NCBI GenBank assembly: GCA_951640165.1
Contig: OX621237.1
Location: 12,276,001 to 12,340,000 of the forward strand
Direction: 5' to 3'
From: Pseudoips prasinana
Lineage: Eukaryota > Arthropoda > Insecta > Lepidoptera > Nolidae
Length of the DNA stretch: 64,000 bases
Below are positions 18,959 through 33,900 of the stretch, one piece after another. The position numbers and the translations under genes are program-made. Below the pieces are notes generated by a model that had not been told where the DNA came from, ran no database searches, and saw nothing but the letters and a program-made list of their open reading frames with translations. The stretch's first letter is position 1, and each line of letters starts with the position of its first letter.

Positions 18959-21900
18959 CTGTCGACACGATACTACATTATGCACGGTCCAACCTGCCCA
19001 CCGCGGTTAGCGCGTTAGCCCATGCCAGTGTTTCTTGTTAGTGCGCAGAGTTCAGCCCTTCTGTGCCAATTATTTACAACATAAACCGACCACCGAGGAG
19101 TGTTAGTGAACAGACGGGAGGCAAGCGAAAGAACAGGCAAAACACGTTAAGTATTTAAAAAGTTTTATATTTGAAAATCATAAATTGACAATCGTAATGA
19201 AACACACTGGTAATTTAAATTTTAACTATATAAAAACAATAACAATATAATCCAACATATAACAGAAAAATCAACAGTAGAAATTTAGAACTTCACTTCG
19301 AATAAATAGGCGAACGGTTTCTACCTGTAGCGAACCCCTCTGGAATACCCGTTCTGTCCGAGCGGCGAGAACAAACAGACATGACAAATTTATGTTAGCA
19401 TCGTTAATAAACAATTAATAAAGCTTCCAAAACTATTTACTCATGTAAACAACGGCATAAAAGATTTATCAATATTCATCTGTCAATAAACACGTTCATA
19501 TATCAGTACTAAAAAATTCTTTCACTAGGTAATATAATGAAAAATATTTTTCCTCTAAAACGTCAAGAATTTCCGAGGTATGCATGCGGCTGCGATACCC
19601 CGGGTGACACTACAACTATTCAGTCTCAGGGGAAGAAAACAATTAAAGTTAGTAAAGCATAGGATATCAATCACATGGCCGTCCACGAACTCCGACCGCC
19701 GCCCTCCACATAATACTTGTCGTCAGTCTTATCGATTAATTGCAGCTCAGGCTGCAGAGATCAACATTTTCCTAAACTAAATCAATGCTTACAATTATTA
19801 CCTTAACGCGTTACGCTTAACCGGCTACCAGAGGGCGGGCGGGAGTTCATCGACGGTACAATCGAGACTAGACAATTTAGATCAAGATTCAATCATCGGC
19901 GGGAGGGGAAGCACGTGACGCGACATGCACATGCAAGCGAGCTAGTAGAAGTTGCGGCACAGCAGCGCGGCCAGGTAGTTGGGGCGCTGCAGCGGCGCGG
20001 GCGGCGCGGGCCGGGCGCGCCGCGCGGACGTTACCTTGCGCGCCAGCTCGGCCGGGAACGCGGCCAGCCCGGCGGGCGGCAGCTTGCTGAGCGGCGAGTC
20101 GGCGTACTGCACCAGCGTCTCGTACGTGTACACCTGCCGCGACCCGCCGCCTGCAACGTAAGCACCTCAGCCAGTGGTCTCGCGCCCAGCATCGGGCCGA
20201 ACGGCAGCCGGTTCGTTCGACTCGATGCTTCAAGATAACATACATATAAACGTGCGCTATTTGGTTTCATTATGTACAAGCTGTCATGTTCGCTATACCA
20301 CTCTCAAGTGTTAATTACTGCGTTTAGTAGTCACTGGAAGCGAATAGATTAGTATTTATTATTTGACTGACTGTTGCATCTTATCTATGATTAAGTGCAT
20401 GGACGTGAGACACTATGTAAATAATTATAATAGCAACAAATAATAATTAAATGTTCATATATAAATATATCTCGTAATAAATGTACATACAATGTAATAA
20501 ATGATTTTTATTCATGCAACAAAAGGATTCCTTATTAATTCCACAGTTAGAAGACATGTATAGGTGACATAAGAAGTGATACATGAAACTAATGAAGACA
20601 TTTACAGCAATAAATGACAATACAATACTTACAAATTATTTTTCTGCGTTATGTAAAACAATTCGGTAAACTTCCTCTTGATATTTATGATATCATATAA
20701 GATAATTGCTATTATTATTCTTTAAAGCTATTGTATATTGTAAGAAAATTCCCTAATTAAGTAAACATTTCAGTGCAATGACCAGTACATGGAAATCAGC
20801 CGATTGTGTTTCACGAACATATTTACAGTTAACGACAAGCTAGAAGTGGAGTTATACGGAAAATGAAAAAAGAACTATTGAACAAGTTGAAGGATGTATG
20901 GATAATTGCACCAATCGATAAGACAGTTTATAAAAACACCCAGTCGAGCACGAGTAAGACTGGTTTTTAGTGTTATATGACCAAGGAAGGGGTACCTTAG
21001 GTCATATAACACTAAAAACCGCATAATTATTATCGAAAGTGTAACATCATTAGTGAAGTCAACTTAAGGAGCTGTATTTGCCTATAACACTGAACTGATA
21101 TGATACTGAATTGATATGCTACACGTGGAAGCATATCAAGTTGCAAAATACACAATAAATATCAACCACCCATAAAAGAATAACTATCAGCTGTTGTATT
21201 AGGGTCGCTCTGTAGGTTTCCTCCACTATTTATGTTACACCGAATATAAAAGATGTTTATTTGTGATCTGCAAAAAAGGATTGAAAAATAAACTCATTTT
21301 ATTAGAATTCAGATTTTTTGAACTTTGGAGATAAGGGGGAGCAGCGAATATATTTTTAAATTATCAAAGAGAACGCGAGTCAAATTCTTAATAATTAATT
21401 CTTTTAAATGAGAGCTCTGAGAAGTATCTATGGTGTGACTTTGAGAGACAGAATTCAAAATACTGATAAGAGAGCGTTGTGGTGTGAAAGAGGATGTAGT
21501 CACAAAGATTGAAAAAGGTATGCTGAGATGGTTTGGCCATTTAGAAAGGATGAATGAAAGAAGATTGACACAAGAAGTATACCTGGCCTATGTGAATGGT
21601 ACAACCGGAAGGGGAAGACCTCGTAGAACATTCTCTGATCAAATCGGAGACGTACTTAAGAAAGGTCAGGTCAGAAGAACCCTAAACGGGCGAGCATGTA
21701 TGAAGAATATAATGTCAGTAAACGAAGCGAAAGAGGTATGCAAGGATCGTGACAAATGGAAGTCCGTTGTCTCTGCCTACCCCTCTGGGAGACAGGCGTG
21801 AGTCTATGTATGTATGTATGTAACGCGAGTCAACAAACATTTGTTTTTCGAGATAAGTAGAATAAACCCTTTTATACCGCAGTTGAATTTAGTACCCGTC

Positions 21901-24900
21901 GATTCTTATTTTATTTCCAATAACGTTGGGCAAGGCAAGAGAAGACTTTTAAACGCCCCTTGTGGTTACTGAGAAATAATGCTGTTAGAGCATTACTTCT
22001 CAGTACCCACAATAGGCACAAATTTCTAACTACATAAGTCTGAATGCTGTGCCGCTTCACATTTTATAAACCGTTCGATAGGTGTAAAATACATACAGAA
22101 ACATTTAATTCCGATTCTTGTATAGACAGTAAAAACAATAAACAATGTTGTTAACTTTCATCAAATATCATTGAATCCCATACAAAATCATCTATCCCTT
22201 AACTAACCCATCGAAATATAACAAGTTGTATAATTAGCTATTATAACTGCATACATTATGCAGCTATACCTTTTACATGACGTTTACAGTCAGCCAACGC
22301 TTTTACTGCTTCACCGGATAATGTAGCTTTGACTATTTGAAAATATCTGTTCAGTTTGTTATCAGAATCCGCGATTAAATTAAGTAGGAAGGAAGGCTGT
22401 GCATCAACTCCGCTAAACAAATTATCCGTTAATGACATTCCAAGCTTGTCGTATGCTGCTTAGGAACCTTTATTCTGATGAAGTACTTAATATAGAATTA
22501 ACTCCCGTAGAGGATATATATGTGCACGGCCGACCGGCTTGGCCATCCCAGAAATCTTCTTGGCTATCCTGAGGCGGTTGGCGTCAACTTGACGGTAGAG
22601 GTATCTAGTTACTATTATAATATATTTAAGCGATACAGAATCTGACATCAAATTAATAATCATAAAGTGCTTAAACACTGCAAGATAAAAATAGCAATTT
22701 GTCTTGTAAATGTAGACAAGAAAAATAATTTGGTGTAGTGGAAACCTGATAGTTAATGAAATAGTAGCAAGAGTAGTTAATGTACAATAATGAAATTTGA
22801 CTAACGCAGATCATAGCACATTGTCGTAACTACAGCACCATACACATAAGATAGTAAATTAATTGGCGAAACAATACGTAGTTCTCACTAAACAATTTTA
22901 GAGCCATTAGAAAATATTAACACAAATTTTGAGTAAAGTAAACAATAATTATCAAAAATTCGACTTTCAAGAACTTTAAAATATTGCAGAGTATAAAGGA
23001 GGATATCTTGGCAATTTATATTTCAATCTTTTAAACTAAGAACTATGAAATGTTCTCTGTTCTATACTTTTTAAATAAGAAAAAAATCAACATCCTCTTT
23101 AACCTCCTCCTTAAAACTACTCCTAGATCCACCAGATTGACCAGATTTCCACTAGCTTTACTAAAAACGGATCATGGTAATTTTTAGAGTATAACTCTAC
23201 CGTCAAAATTTATGCCTTACCGATGTTACACGGAGTGGTGGAAGAGACTAACATCACCAGGGAGGAGTGCGGTATGACTATTAGGTCCGGTACCCACCGG
23301 AGCGTAGCGGGACGTAGAAGTGCGACCAACCGAAAGCTTTTCCTGAATATAGCGACATTATTTCCTGGTCTCCAAACTAAGGACTACAATAGTGCGATTT
23401 AAAAGCTGGACGTTACCCTATCAATGACAAAATGACCAAACATCGCTAAAATTTAAACAGGCGAACCTCTTCCGATCAATCGTGACAAATTTGTTCATAA
23501 CTTTCTTTTTTTGAAAATTCATAGTTTTATTTAAGATACTTGGAAAGCCTTTGGAGGGGTAACATCCGTTTTCAGTAGTGGCAATTAGTGTGATGTATAA
23601 TGTGTTCGCGCACAGCTCCGGGCCGCTCCGGCCCTTACCTTGGTTCTTGTCAATGCTGGTGGCGCGCGAGAAGCGCGGGCGGCGCGGCGTGCTGTCCGCC
23701 TCCCCCGGCGCTGCACACGCACGTCACACACACGTCACACACGCGCACACACCCGCGCTCTGTACCGAACTCACTAGCGCCATGGCGCACTCACTACTCA
23801 TATCTTTATAACATTATTTTATTACTAGATATACAAATATCCCGGATCTCAAATGTCTATTGTCTCTTGAAAAGTTATTAACGTATACCATGTTCTTTTT
23901 TATACTACAACTGCTTGGAACGAGCGAATTTACTCTCTTCGGGAAGTTCAACTGTCGTGGACGAAAATGTATCATGAACATCCAGTATTCCCATTCAACT
24001 ACAATCACATAGATCGCGATTTACATCACTCATAACGCTCCAGACCAGTTATGAGGGGTGGTTTGGAATCTGGCATAACCCACCCGCTAATGATTCACCT
24101 GGTTGTTTCATGATACACCTGCCGTACTTATGCAGCGATCAGATTCATGAACCGCCTGATTTCTTCCTGGTTCCTTGAAGGTGTAGTATAAAATACGCAC
24201 ATGTATCACTCAGGAGAAAGTACAGTTCCCAACTCATGTGGATTAAACTGCAATCCGCCGGTAATCGCAGACTTTCTTCGTTCATAAATTACATTCGTCG
24301 GTTCGGAAATGTTAAGAGGCGAAGTAGGTTCGGTATAGAGCGTCATGTTAATTTCACTGTCATTATGGCAGGTAGAAAAGATTACTAATGAGTGGTTAAG
24401 AAATGTATCGGGTTATGTAAACAAAATTTTGAATATCTCTGCCGTGACAGTGGATTGAGGTGGTTGCGATTGAAAATACAAATAAAATATGGGCATAAAT
24501 ACACAATAAATAATAATGTATGGTCAATCTGTACGAATAATAAATACTGTGATTCTTACCATGTTTCTGAAAATAATGGTCTCAAATACAATGTAATGAG
24601 GATGTCATATTATAAAGAATATAGGTACATGCTGCAGTCAGTCTCACTCACTAGTGGACCTACTAATAAAAACTCCACGCCAGCAGTGCGTGCTGTACAT
24701 GCTCTCATTTAATTTTTACTTTTGCACTAACTACTGACATGCTATTTAATATTAGAATTGCTTCTGAGCTCATAGTAGCGCCATTTTTCACTAAGGCGAC
24801 AAACGCATTCCGTGGCAAACTATATTTATGGGTAGCTCTCATAAGCTTGAAAACTAGATAACGTTTTCATGCAGTAGTCACTTTAAATTGGCTTTATTCT

Positions 24901-27900
24901 GAACCCCATTGCGATACGGAAGGAGGTAATTAAGTGTAATTAAAATTAAAGGACGAGTCATCAGCGAAATTTTGGCAGACTACTTGTCGGCCAGTACAAG
25001 AAGACGCGAGGGCTGCGGGGACGTTAATTAAAAGGGACCTGAGGTATTAAAACTTAGGTGGGGCAAGTCTTTGATAGAGCCGATATTTCCAAACTCAAAT
25101 AAAACTTGAAAGAAAACAGAGAGGACATTGAAGGAATGAAAATGATATTTCAAAATATAATTTATAATCATCAAAAGAAGTATAATCTGAGATACAAAGC
25201 AACACACGGGATAAAATTTGGATTGGACACGTATTTTACCGGTGTCAGTAAAGGTCTCATCAAATTTAAAAAGTTGAATAACTTGTCTTAAAGCCAAATT
25301 GACATCAGGATTTTTTTGTATTGGCTATTTTGCAATTAACTTTGGTAACCTTTCTTCATCAACAAAGTGGACAATTTGGACCAAGGTAATTTCGTGCATG
25401 GTAGGTATTTTCCACAGTTCCATCCTATCCTAACTGTAATTTATTCGAATAGGGAGGCATACTTCTTTTCGGAAATATGCTTTAGAGGTAAGGTCAAGTT
25501 CCCGGCCATCCCTGCCACGTTGCCAGTGCACTATGGTGCAACCTAACAGGGCTAAGGAGTAACTAATTTTACTCCTGCTAGTTAACAGTTTCAATCGGTT
25601 ATTTGTGTGAAGAATAATGAGAAACATCAGATAAAAATGCATGTGCACTGCATTGAAACTAAGAGACCTTAAGAAATATTTAACATCCTATCATAGAAAG
25701 TCTAAATAAGCTTTAGATATTTTTCGATCTTTACTTTGGTCTCGAAGTAGTTGTATTATAAGTTGGTGATTTTAAGATATTTTTAGGAATAGAAAAGGAC
25801 AGATACAATTATTGACGAACTTTTCTTGAGTAAATTATGAACAGATAGTAATCATTGTCGTAATCGTAAGTAAGCTTTCTAATCATATTAGTCATGAGAC
25901 TTCCCTCAGCATTTTTATCCCTCTCAAGGTTAAGTTTGTCTTTGTTCTAATTGGATTATGCATTTAAAACTTGTAAAGTGGAAGTTTGTTGTAAGTTTTC
26001 TAAAACAGTTAACAGTATGAGCAAATTTAGGATGCTTGCTTTTGGAGGATGTGTTATCCCTCGGCTTTGATTTCTATAAATCCAGCCGACCGATATGTTC
26101 ACAGTTGAATGTGAAACATCATATCATATTAAAAAAAACCTTTCAAACTATAATTTTTTTTATAGCATCTTTCGCAGTGCAAAGCGTAAATCTAATCTCA
26201 AAAACGGGAAATCATAAATTAAATAGATGTTAGATGGTGCTGGTCCTAGACCTGCCGGACGATTAAATTTATGATTTTCTCTTTGTATTGCGAATAATGT
26301 TATAGAAATTAAAGTGAACAGTATGTTAACCAAAATATATGAGCTCTATAGAGGCCATACACTGGCAACGTGGTTGGGAGCACTAGAAGTTGCCTACTGG
26401 GCTAGCAGGCTGTGCGGGCGCGTACCTTGGTCGGCGGAGTGCACGAAGACGTCGTCGTCGTTCCCGTTGAGCGCCGTGTCGTCGCGCAGCAGCAGCGCGG
26501 CGGCGGGGCGCTGCGACAGCGTGAAGAAGTCGCCCGAGCCCGCGCCCAGCGCCTCCAGCGCGCCCGCGCTCTCGAAGTACTCGTCCAACACTAACTTTGC
26601 GGTCTGCGGATACCATACCATGAAAAGTTACAATTATACTCGTAGATGACTCATAAGAAAAATAATCTTTTGTGGCTGAGACAGTGGATGTTTATTGAGA
26701 TAATCTTGAGCATCAATTAAGTTTTAAACATCCATCCAAATTATTTCTTTTCAGCTTCTTAGGTGACCCTACAAGATAGTTAAACGAAATCACAAATTCT
26801 TATTCTAATTGATATATTGAAATTGTTTATACATTTTAATAATGCAAGCTGTTGCAATAGTATTTGAAAAGCGCCGACTACGGCCACAGACAGCAGTCCC
26901 CTATACATACATATATATTCTTTTAAACAACGGCCGAAATATAGAATCTAATCCGTGTGTCGCGGGGTACTTTACATACATATAATAGACGGACACAAAT
27001 TACATCCAGACTCAGAACTATTGGGTCACACAAATAGTTGTCCGGCGCGGGAATCGTCCCGGGACATGAAGCGGCGAGGCGACTGTCTTAGACAAATATA
27101 CATATATTGAACTTACCTTTACAAGATCTAAATTATTGCCCGTGATCTTAATGGAATGTTGCCCAAAAGTCACAGTGTACTTATATTCTCCTAGTGCAGC
27201 GTCATTCGTAGAAAAGCTATGAAGTAGTGCCCGAGAATTATGCGGCGATTTCTGAAATATGGGAAAATGTTTATTAACGGTACACCAGCTAAACACGTAC
27301 AAAGTTCTCAAAAGCTTCCAACACCGCGTTAAAATACATCTATACACAACATAAAACGACATGAGAATTTGATGTCATTGCGTTGGATTTACACACCAGG
27401 GGCTCTACCGGCTAAATAGCCGAATTTCTTAAATGGCGTTCAAATAAATAAAGGTTAAAAGTGACTTACTTAATCAATTGTTAAATCGGCTTCAACGTTG
27501 ACAATCAATTCTGGACCATTTATGACATCACATGTGCTCATGTAAGTCGATTTAACGATTGATTATGTCACTTTTAACCTTTATTTATTTGAACGCCATT
27601 TAAGAAATTCGGCGACTTAGCCGGTAGAGCCCCAGACTCGGCATCGAATAATATAAACAAATGCGCGTGAAATTAAATACACGTGGCAGGAGTGAGACTA
27701 CATATAAGACAAACTATGCGTGGTGCGTCTAAGTCTATACACACCACGTTTTTTAAACGCGCCGTCGACGCGCGTTTTTGAAAAGCGTTGGCACGCTTTT
27801 ATTCTACACAGCAGTGGGTTTTTGGTTCTATAGATACAAATGGGATGCTAACGCGCGTGTGTATCGCTTCCAACGCGCGTCAACGGCGTGCATAAAAAAA

Positions 27901-30900
27901 AGTGTGCATATGCGCTCTAAGAGTATGTTTCTCTATAGTATCCTAAGTGGTCTATCTTAGTCTAACGCTTCGTATAGTTGTATATACGTCACTCAACTTG
28001 CTCTACTCCCGCGACGTCGGAATATGTACTTTCTCTTTCATTTCTCTCATGTAATGGAAATGTCCCTAAAAGTATGACATCCCAAATTTGAACTCAAAAC
28101 AAAATTGTACTCAAAACTTCGGTCTACCCGTCGATTGGTCGCCTAACGCCCGAAATTAATAAACGATCCTAATCCATTTTATGCTATCTACGATAGCAAT
28201 TTCGATCCATTTGTCTATTAAACCGTGCCAATAAAGCATCCACAGATTGAAAAAGCAATCTTTCCGAACGAGCGATCTTTGGGAGGACGGATCATAGAAA
28301 AAGATAGGCCTTTGTACTAAAATGACAGGTTGCACGTGCCAATAACCAATCCATTAATTTTGACATAAGCTTCGATAGCCAAAACAATCTAAAGTTGCAA
28401 TCCTAGAAATTCGGTGGATTGCCGATTGGGTCTACAGATAAAATTGGTGAAATAGTTCATTATATTCCAAAATGGCTTTGCATATAAATAATTAATAATA
28501 AGAATATTTTTTTGTCTACAAAATAGGCGGCAACCACTTCACGTCACTGTTTAAATTATTTGTAAAACAAACACAGAAATCAATAATAAAATTATTGCTT
28601 ATCATATCACAATCCATTATAGGTATTATATTTATTAATAAGTAATTATTTGTGTATTAGTTATAAATGCTTTGCAACAAAAACAAACAACCAACTTACT
28701 GCTTTTTTGTTTTTGATCGATTCGTTTTGCTTGTCAAATTTTGATACGTTCCGTTCCACCAAAACATAATGTTTGACCAATTAAGTTTCATTTTATTATT
28801 ATATACCCTAGTCGTCTAGTAAAACATTTTAACCTAGCTATAAATAAGTCAGTATTGATAACATATCGTTAATATATTTAAAATTATATTTTCTTCTTAA
28901 ATTAAATGGTATAATTGTGTCCTGAGTTACCGAGTTCTGCATAAAACGGAACGCTGCAGAGGGAAAAGATCGCACCCCAATCTCCGGGCAATAAATGGAT
29001 GGATTGATATATTTTGTTATTGGCACGCAGGTAAAGATCAAGATAGCGATAGAACTAATCTAGAGATAGGACTGACTGACAGATTGCGGATCGTTTATTA
29101 ATTTCGGGCATAAGAAGATTTACTTCAAAAACAGCCGCTTGTATTGTGATTGACTACGTGCGTAGCGTGGGTTCACGTTACACATGTTACAGGGGTATAC
29201 TCGCCTCCCTCGGACGCGGCGGCTCGTCGGAGCCGTTGGAGTCGAGACTGGCGCGCGAGTCGGCCAGCGCGCCGCCCTCCAGCGCGCTCTCCAGCCGCAC
29301 GGGGGACGCGTTGCGTCGGATCGTATCGCCGATCAAATGCTTCGCGTGACTGTACAAGCACACATTGATGAAACGTACGAACAACTTTTAATGCATATCG
29401 ACGGTGAAGAGTCAATATCTTCTAACTACGTCTAATTGAACACACGAATTTGAGCTTGAAAGTAACTGATATCAGTGAATATTACAGTTGATTTTCATGT
29501 GTGTTTATTTCAGTAGTTAGCAGATATTGAAACTTCACCGTCGATATCGCAATGTAATTGTAAATTTATCAAACAAATACTTACTTCACATTCTCCTCAT
29601 TGGGGCCGGTGATCTGAACTAGACGCTCCTTGGCACCGGGACTTACTGTAATCAGCAATAATCAATTACTATCCAACTCTTCACCCTTGGTATTATCACG
29701 AACATCGTCTGAGAAGCATAGCAAGATGCGATTAATAGGCAGTGACGTCCTTATATTACTGAAAATTATTGATCGATAAGTATGACAGTCAATCCAAACC
29801 AATCCCAAACGATTATGAATATTAGTAAAATGAAAAGGTTTGTTATGGTGAATAATTACATTGTTTTAATTCTAAGAGATATGGAAACAATGTTATAATA
29901 ATCTACCCCGTAAGACAAATGGCAGGTGCTCCGTAGCTTCAGGGAACTTCGAGTATGTTGCGTTTTACTGTACTTTATGGCGTCATGCGCGTGTGAATAA
30001 TTTTGTTTTGTTAGAATGGCGTCGCTATATTACGACAGAAAAGGACACCAACTCGATTCATAATCAAAGTTTACCCACGCGACTTAACCTGCAACTTATT
30101 TGGGGGTAGTGTTAACATGAAAGAGAAGAGTATATCGGTATAAGTATAGATGGGAAGAGCCCGCCACACCATGCGCAAGCGCCTTATAGCCCGCACCGTG
30201 CGTTCATACCTCGCTGAAACGATATAATCGTGTCACTTAGCTCCTCGATCATGTGCACCCTCCTGCCCTTGATACCCATCACTGTAACACCACAATACAA
30301 CTTCAGACACTCCGGCGAGACCGCCCAATCGCTTTGGTTTTTCAACAATCCCGGCACATCACTCGATATCTTAAACTATGGGATACAAGACATGTTGGTA
30401 ACACTACTTATGGGAAGTTGAAATATTTAAGAAATACATCTAAAACTTAGCTAAATCAACTTAATTTATACATTTATTATTTCCCTTATTAACGGCATGC
30501 AACAAGGTACATTATTGAAAACTCGTCTAAATAAAATTAAGAATAGATAAGCATAACATCGACCTCGGTCATGCATAGTTTCTCCCGCGAGTGTCGACTA
30601 TACTCGCAATCTAAGTAGTCAACATGCAAGACCCGTTTCAACATTTTATAATACAGAGTGTAAGGTGCAGCTCAACTTAAACTAATGCACGTATTTACTT
30701 ATCGTATAGGGAGTGGTTACCCGAGTTTCAGGATAATTCAAGCCGCCTAGTAGGCCTCTGACATGGTTTATCGACTGTTATCAAATAACTACAACCGGGA
30801 CCGACAACTCAACGTGTCCTCCAAAGCACGGAAACGCTCAGAAATTAAACCACGACTAACCGCGAGCCTACTTGCTTAACCTCAGCGGTCACTGACGGAC

Positions 30901-33900
30901 CGGTGAGAGTATCATAGCTATGAGCGCCTTACTATGCACTAAAATCTGCCATCAGTTTTTACATGAAACATTACAGGTATAAATAATTAAGTTAACAATT
31001 AATTATTTAACCTACAACTATAGTTTAAAACAGTAGTTTATATTCAAGCGAAATCCAACTGAAACGTGTTGTGACGACGCGCCTGCCGTGAATAGACACG
31101 GAAATTATCGTTATCATTTGCTCCTAAACTAATAATCCATCTGTCTAGACTGGGGAATTACTTATCTTATTGGCAGTGTTTACCCTAGTGTCAGAGTTAT
31201 TCAAGCCGCCCAGTAGGCCTCTGACATGTAGTACAAAAGATCCTGAAGGGTCGAAGTGCTGTACTCTAAGTACACCCCAGCCAAGACAAGGCCTCTGACA
31301 TGGCTAGACGACTGTTGCCTAATGGTTAGTACCGGGACCGACAACTTAACGTGACCTCCTCACGAAGACTGATCGCGAACCTAGTTGTTTAACCTCGCCA
31401 ATCACTTAGGGACCTGTGGGAGCATCTGGCTATGAGCGCATGGAATTGATAATTATGTATAATATCATAGTAAATATGTTACGTTGAGCTACTCCTTACA
31501 CCCACTACAGGAGATAAATAAACATATATGTTCACCTTTCCCAGAGTCAGCGTTACGGATGACAACCTCGTCCTTGGAATAATTCTTGCCGGGAATTTTA
31601 GTGGGCTTGGGGAATTTGCCCGAGGGTTTAATAACTTCCCCGGGGGCCAGCAGCGGCGGCGGCTCAGCGGGCGCAGCCAGCGTGGGGGACACCGAGCCGC
31701 CCGCCATCCCCGACCCCTCCATGGTGGGCACCAGCAGCGGCTAAGCACACAAACAAGGGTTAGAACATCAAGCACAGGTGATGTTAAGAAATAAACACTG
31801 TTCACATATACATGCATCACAATGAGTAGCATAAATAGAGTAAGATACTTGGCCCTAAATCTATTGAAGTATACCAACTCAGTTTTATAAATAAGAAAAT
31901 ATACTTAAAATTCGTACCAAAATAGTAAGAAGTAACGTTTACACAGCACACATTCCAGCCACGAAACAATGCAACCATCACATCAGCCGAAAGACGTTCA
32001 CGCTGGACAAAAGCCTCTTGCAAAATGTCATCATTGATAGCCATAATGTGTCATAATAGCAGTCGGATTGGGGATCGCAATATGATGGTCATAATAGAAG
32101 GATACACGCTGTTCCCGTTCCCAGGATTGGTAGAATAACATTTGTCGCCGTCCTCAAAAGTGTGACAATGCCATGGCAGAATATAATATGACAAAATTAG
32201 CAATTAGCAATATTACGTTATTGCTTCCTAAAAATTATTATAATGATTCCCTACTATATTACTTATGTTCAAGGACGGCACGGAACCCAGCCCTAGCCCA
32301 GTAAAAGATTTTATGCACGATTTGTCAATCACCGCATTGAGTCCTGTTTGAACTTTGTATTGTTATGTTTGAAAGTTTGTTGTTTCCTTGAACTGAATTT
32401 AAGTTTGTAGTTTATTTTGTTAGACGGCGTGAGCCGTCGGCCGCTCGGCTCTATGTCCCAGTAAAGGAGTAAGAGCCTCCTAGGCTAAGTGTTAACAGTT
32501 TCATAAAGTTGCCATACAATAACTCGTTTGTAGCTTTGATAGGCAACAGTTCACGTGTTAGATCTCTTAAATCAGCGCCTTACATACGCCGCTAGGTCAT
32601 AACACACGTTTCGTTTAGGAAGTGCATCATTACTCGAACGAGGTCGACACAGCGTTTGCCGGAAAACTGAATTGGTTTTAGTTTCATTTAGTTCAGTTCT
32701 AACATTATAAAATCAGCGCATCAAACCCTCATAATAATAAATGAATATGTACATGATGACCTAATCTTGTTTGCAATACGTGGAAATCATTTATAGTACT
32801 ACAGATTGTTTGTTTTTGTATTCGAAACTCCCCTACACGCCAACGATTTACGCATACATAAATCGATTGCATTTCGTTTTTAGAGCATATGTAACAAGAA
32901 CTATAATGGCGCATACACATTGCACCTTTTATAGCTCTTTTTTCTACTACTACACCAGACAATAGAGACAAGCGAGAGCCCAAGACTGTAACTATAACTA
33001 TAGAATCTAAAAATGTATAAGATATGTTTGCTTTATCTAGTTGCAGATAAAGCATTGTGAGATACAGAAATTTAAACGTAGACGTATGTAAAGTGCACAT
33101 TGATTAATATTTAGATCGACAGACAGTGTCCAATAAAAGTGTATATTGCAACAATGTCACAGTTTAGTTCTATTTTGGAGGAAATCTCAGTTAATTTGCA
33201 CAAACACAAAGTATTCTATAGATTTAAGATGCAGAGTTCTTTTTTATCAGGAGAAAAAGTTTTTAAGTTTTTAACCATGAACCCGTTACCCGCCTGAAAT
33301 CTTAAGCCAGTAAATTTGATTATATACTTATTCTCGGGATAGATTATTTTCGTATGTTACTCCATACCGAGTATGGAAATAGAAGAGGCCGCCTCCTATC
33401 TCAACAAAGCGAAGCTTCGCACTTAAATGGGTGAAATTCCCTAGACAATGTACTAACTGAATACCCACATTTACGGCAGCATAAATAATGACACATGAAT
33501 ATCCACATATAGAACCGTCAGTATTTGCGTAGCATTGTTTAATCAGCTAATACATAGATACGTTACCTCAGCGTGTGTGCCGCGGTGCCTATAATACTGA
33601 CTCATGTAGTCGGAGCCCTGCCAGAGTTTGGCGCGCAACTCAATCAGCTCAAGAAGATGAAGTCGAGTTTTCTTATCAAGTCGTTCGTCTTGTGAACCAT
33701 TACGGAACACAACAAAGTATCTGCAACATAATATTTATCAATATTAGGAATCAACAAACTAACTGTCAAAGACAGATGGCTATCTCTGTTACCATAGTTA
33801 AGACTAACTCAATAAATCATTCATGGGTCATCATGATTTTGGGGCTACTGGGCACAGTCAGGCCTCAAATTTACTACACTCTTCGCATTGGCAGTGGTGA

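Larger units (their letters stand above)
20151..23638. other. Long mxt intron 11
   Basis: Contains a 21-bp-arm hairpin (20962-21020) and a LINE fragment with (ATGT)n tail (21399-21830). No exon was seen. Confidence 0.6.

Noticed and set aside
19889..20279. ORFs on the plus strand and other minus frames over mxt exon 12
   Set aside because: High GC keeps all frames open; only the frame with YTYETLV joins the neighbouring exons.
22256..22438. Gag-like retroelement fragment on the minus strand
   Set aside because: A loose resemblance ([20 protein letters not shown]) to BEL/Pao gag, but only 60 codons and no neighbouring LTR or pol.
29146..29435. Plus-strand ORFs over mxt exon 8
   Set aside because: Mirror frames of the KH exon, with no domain or supporting signals.
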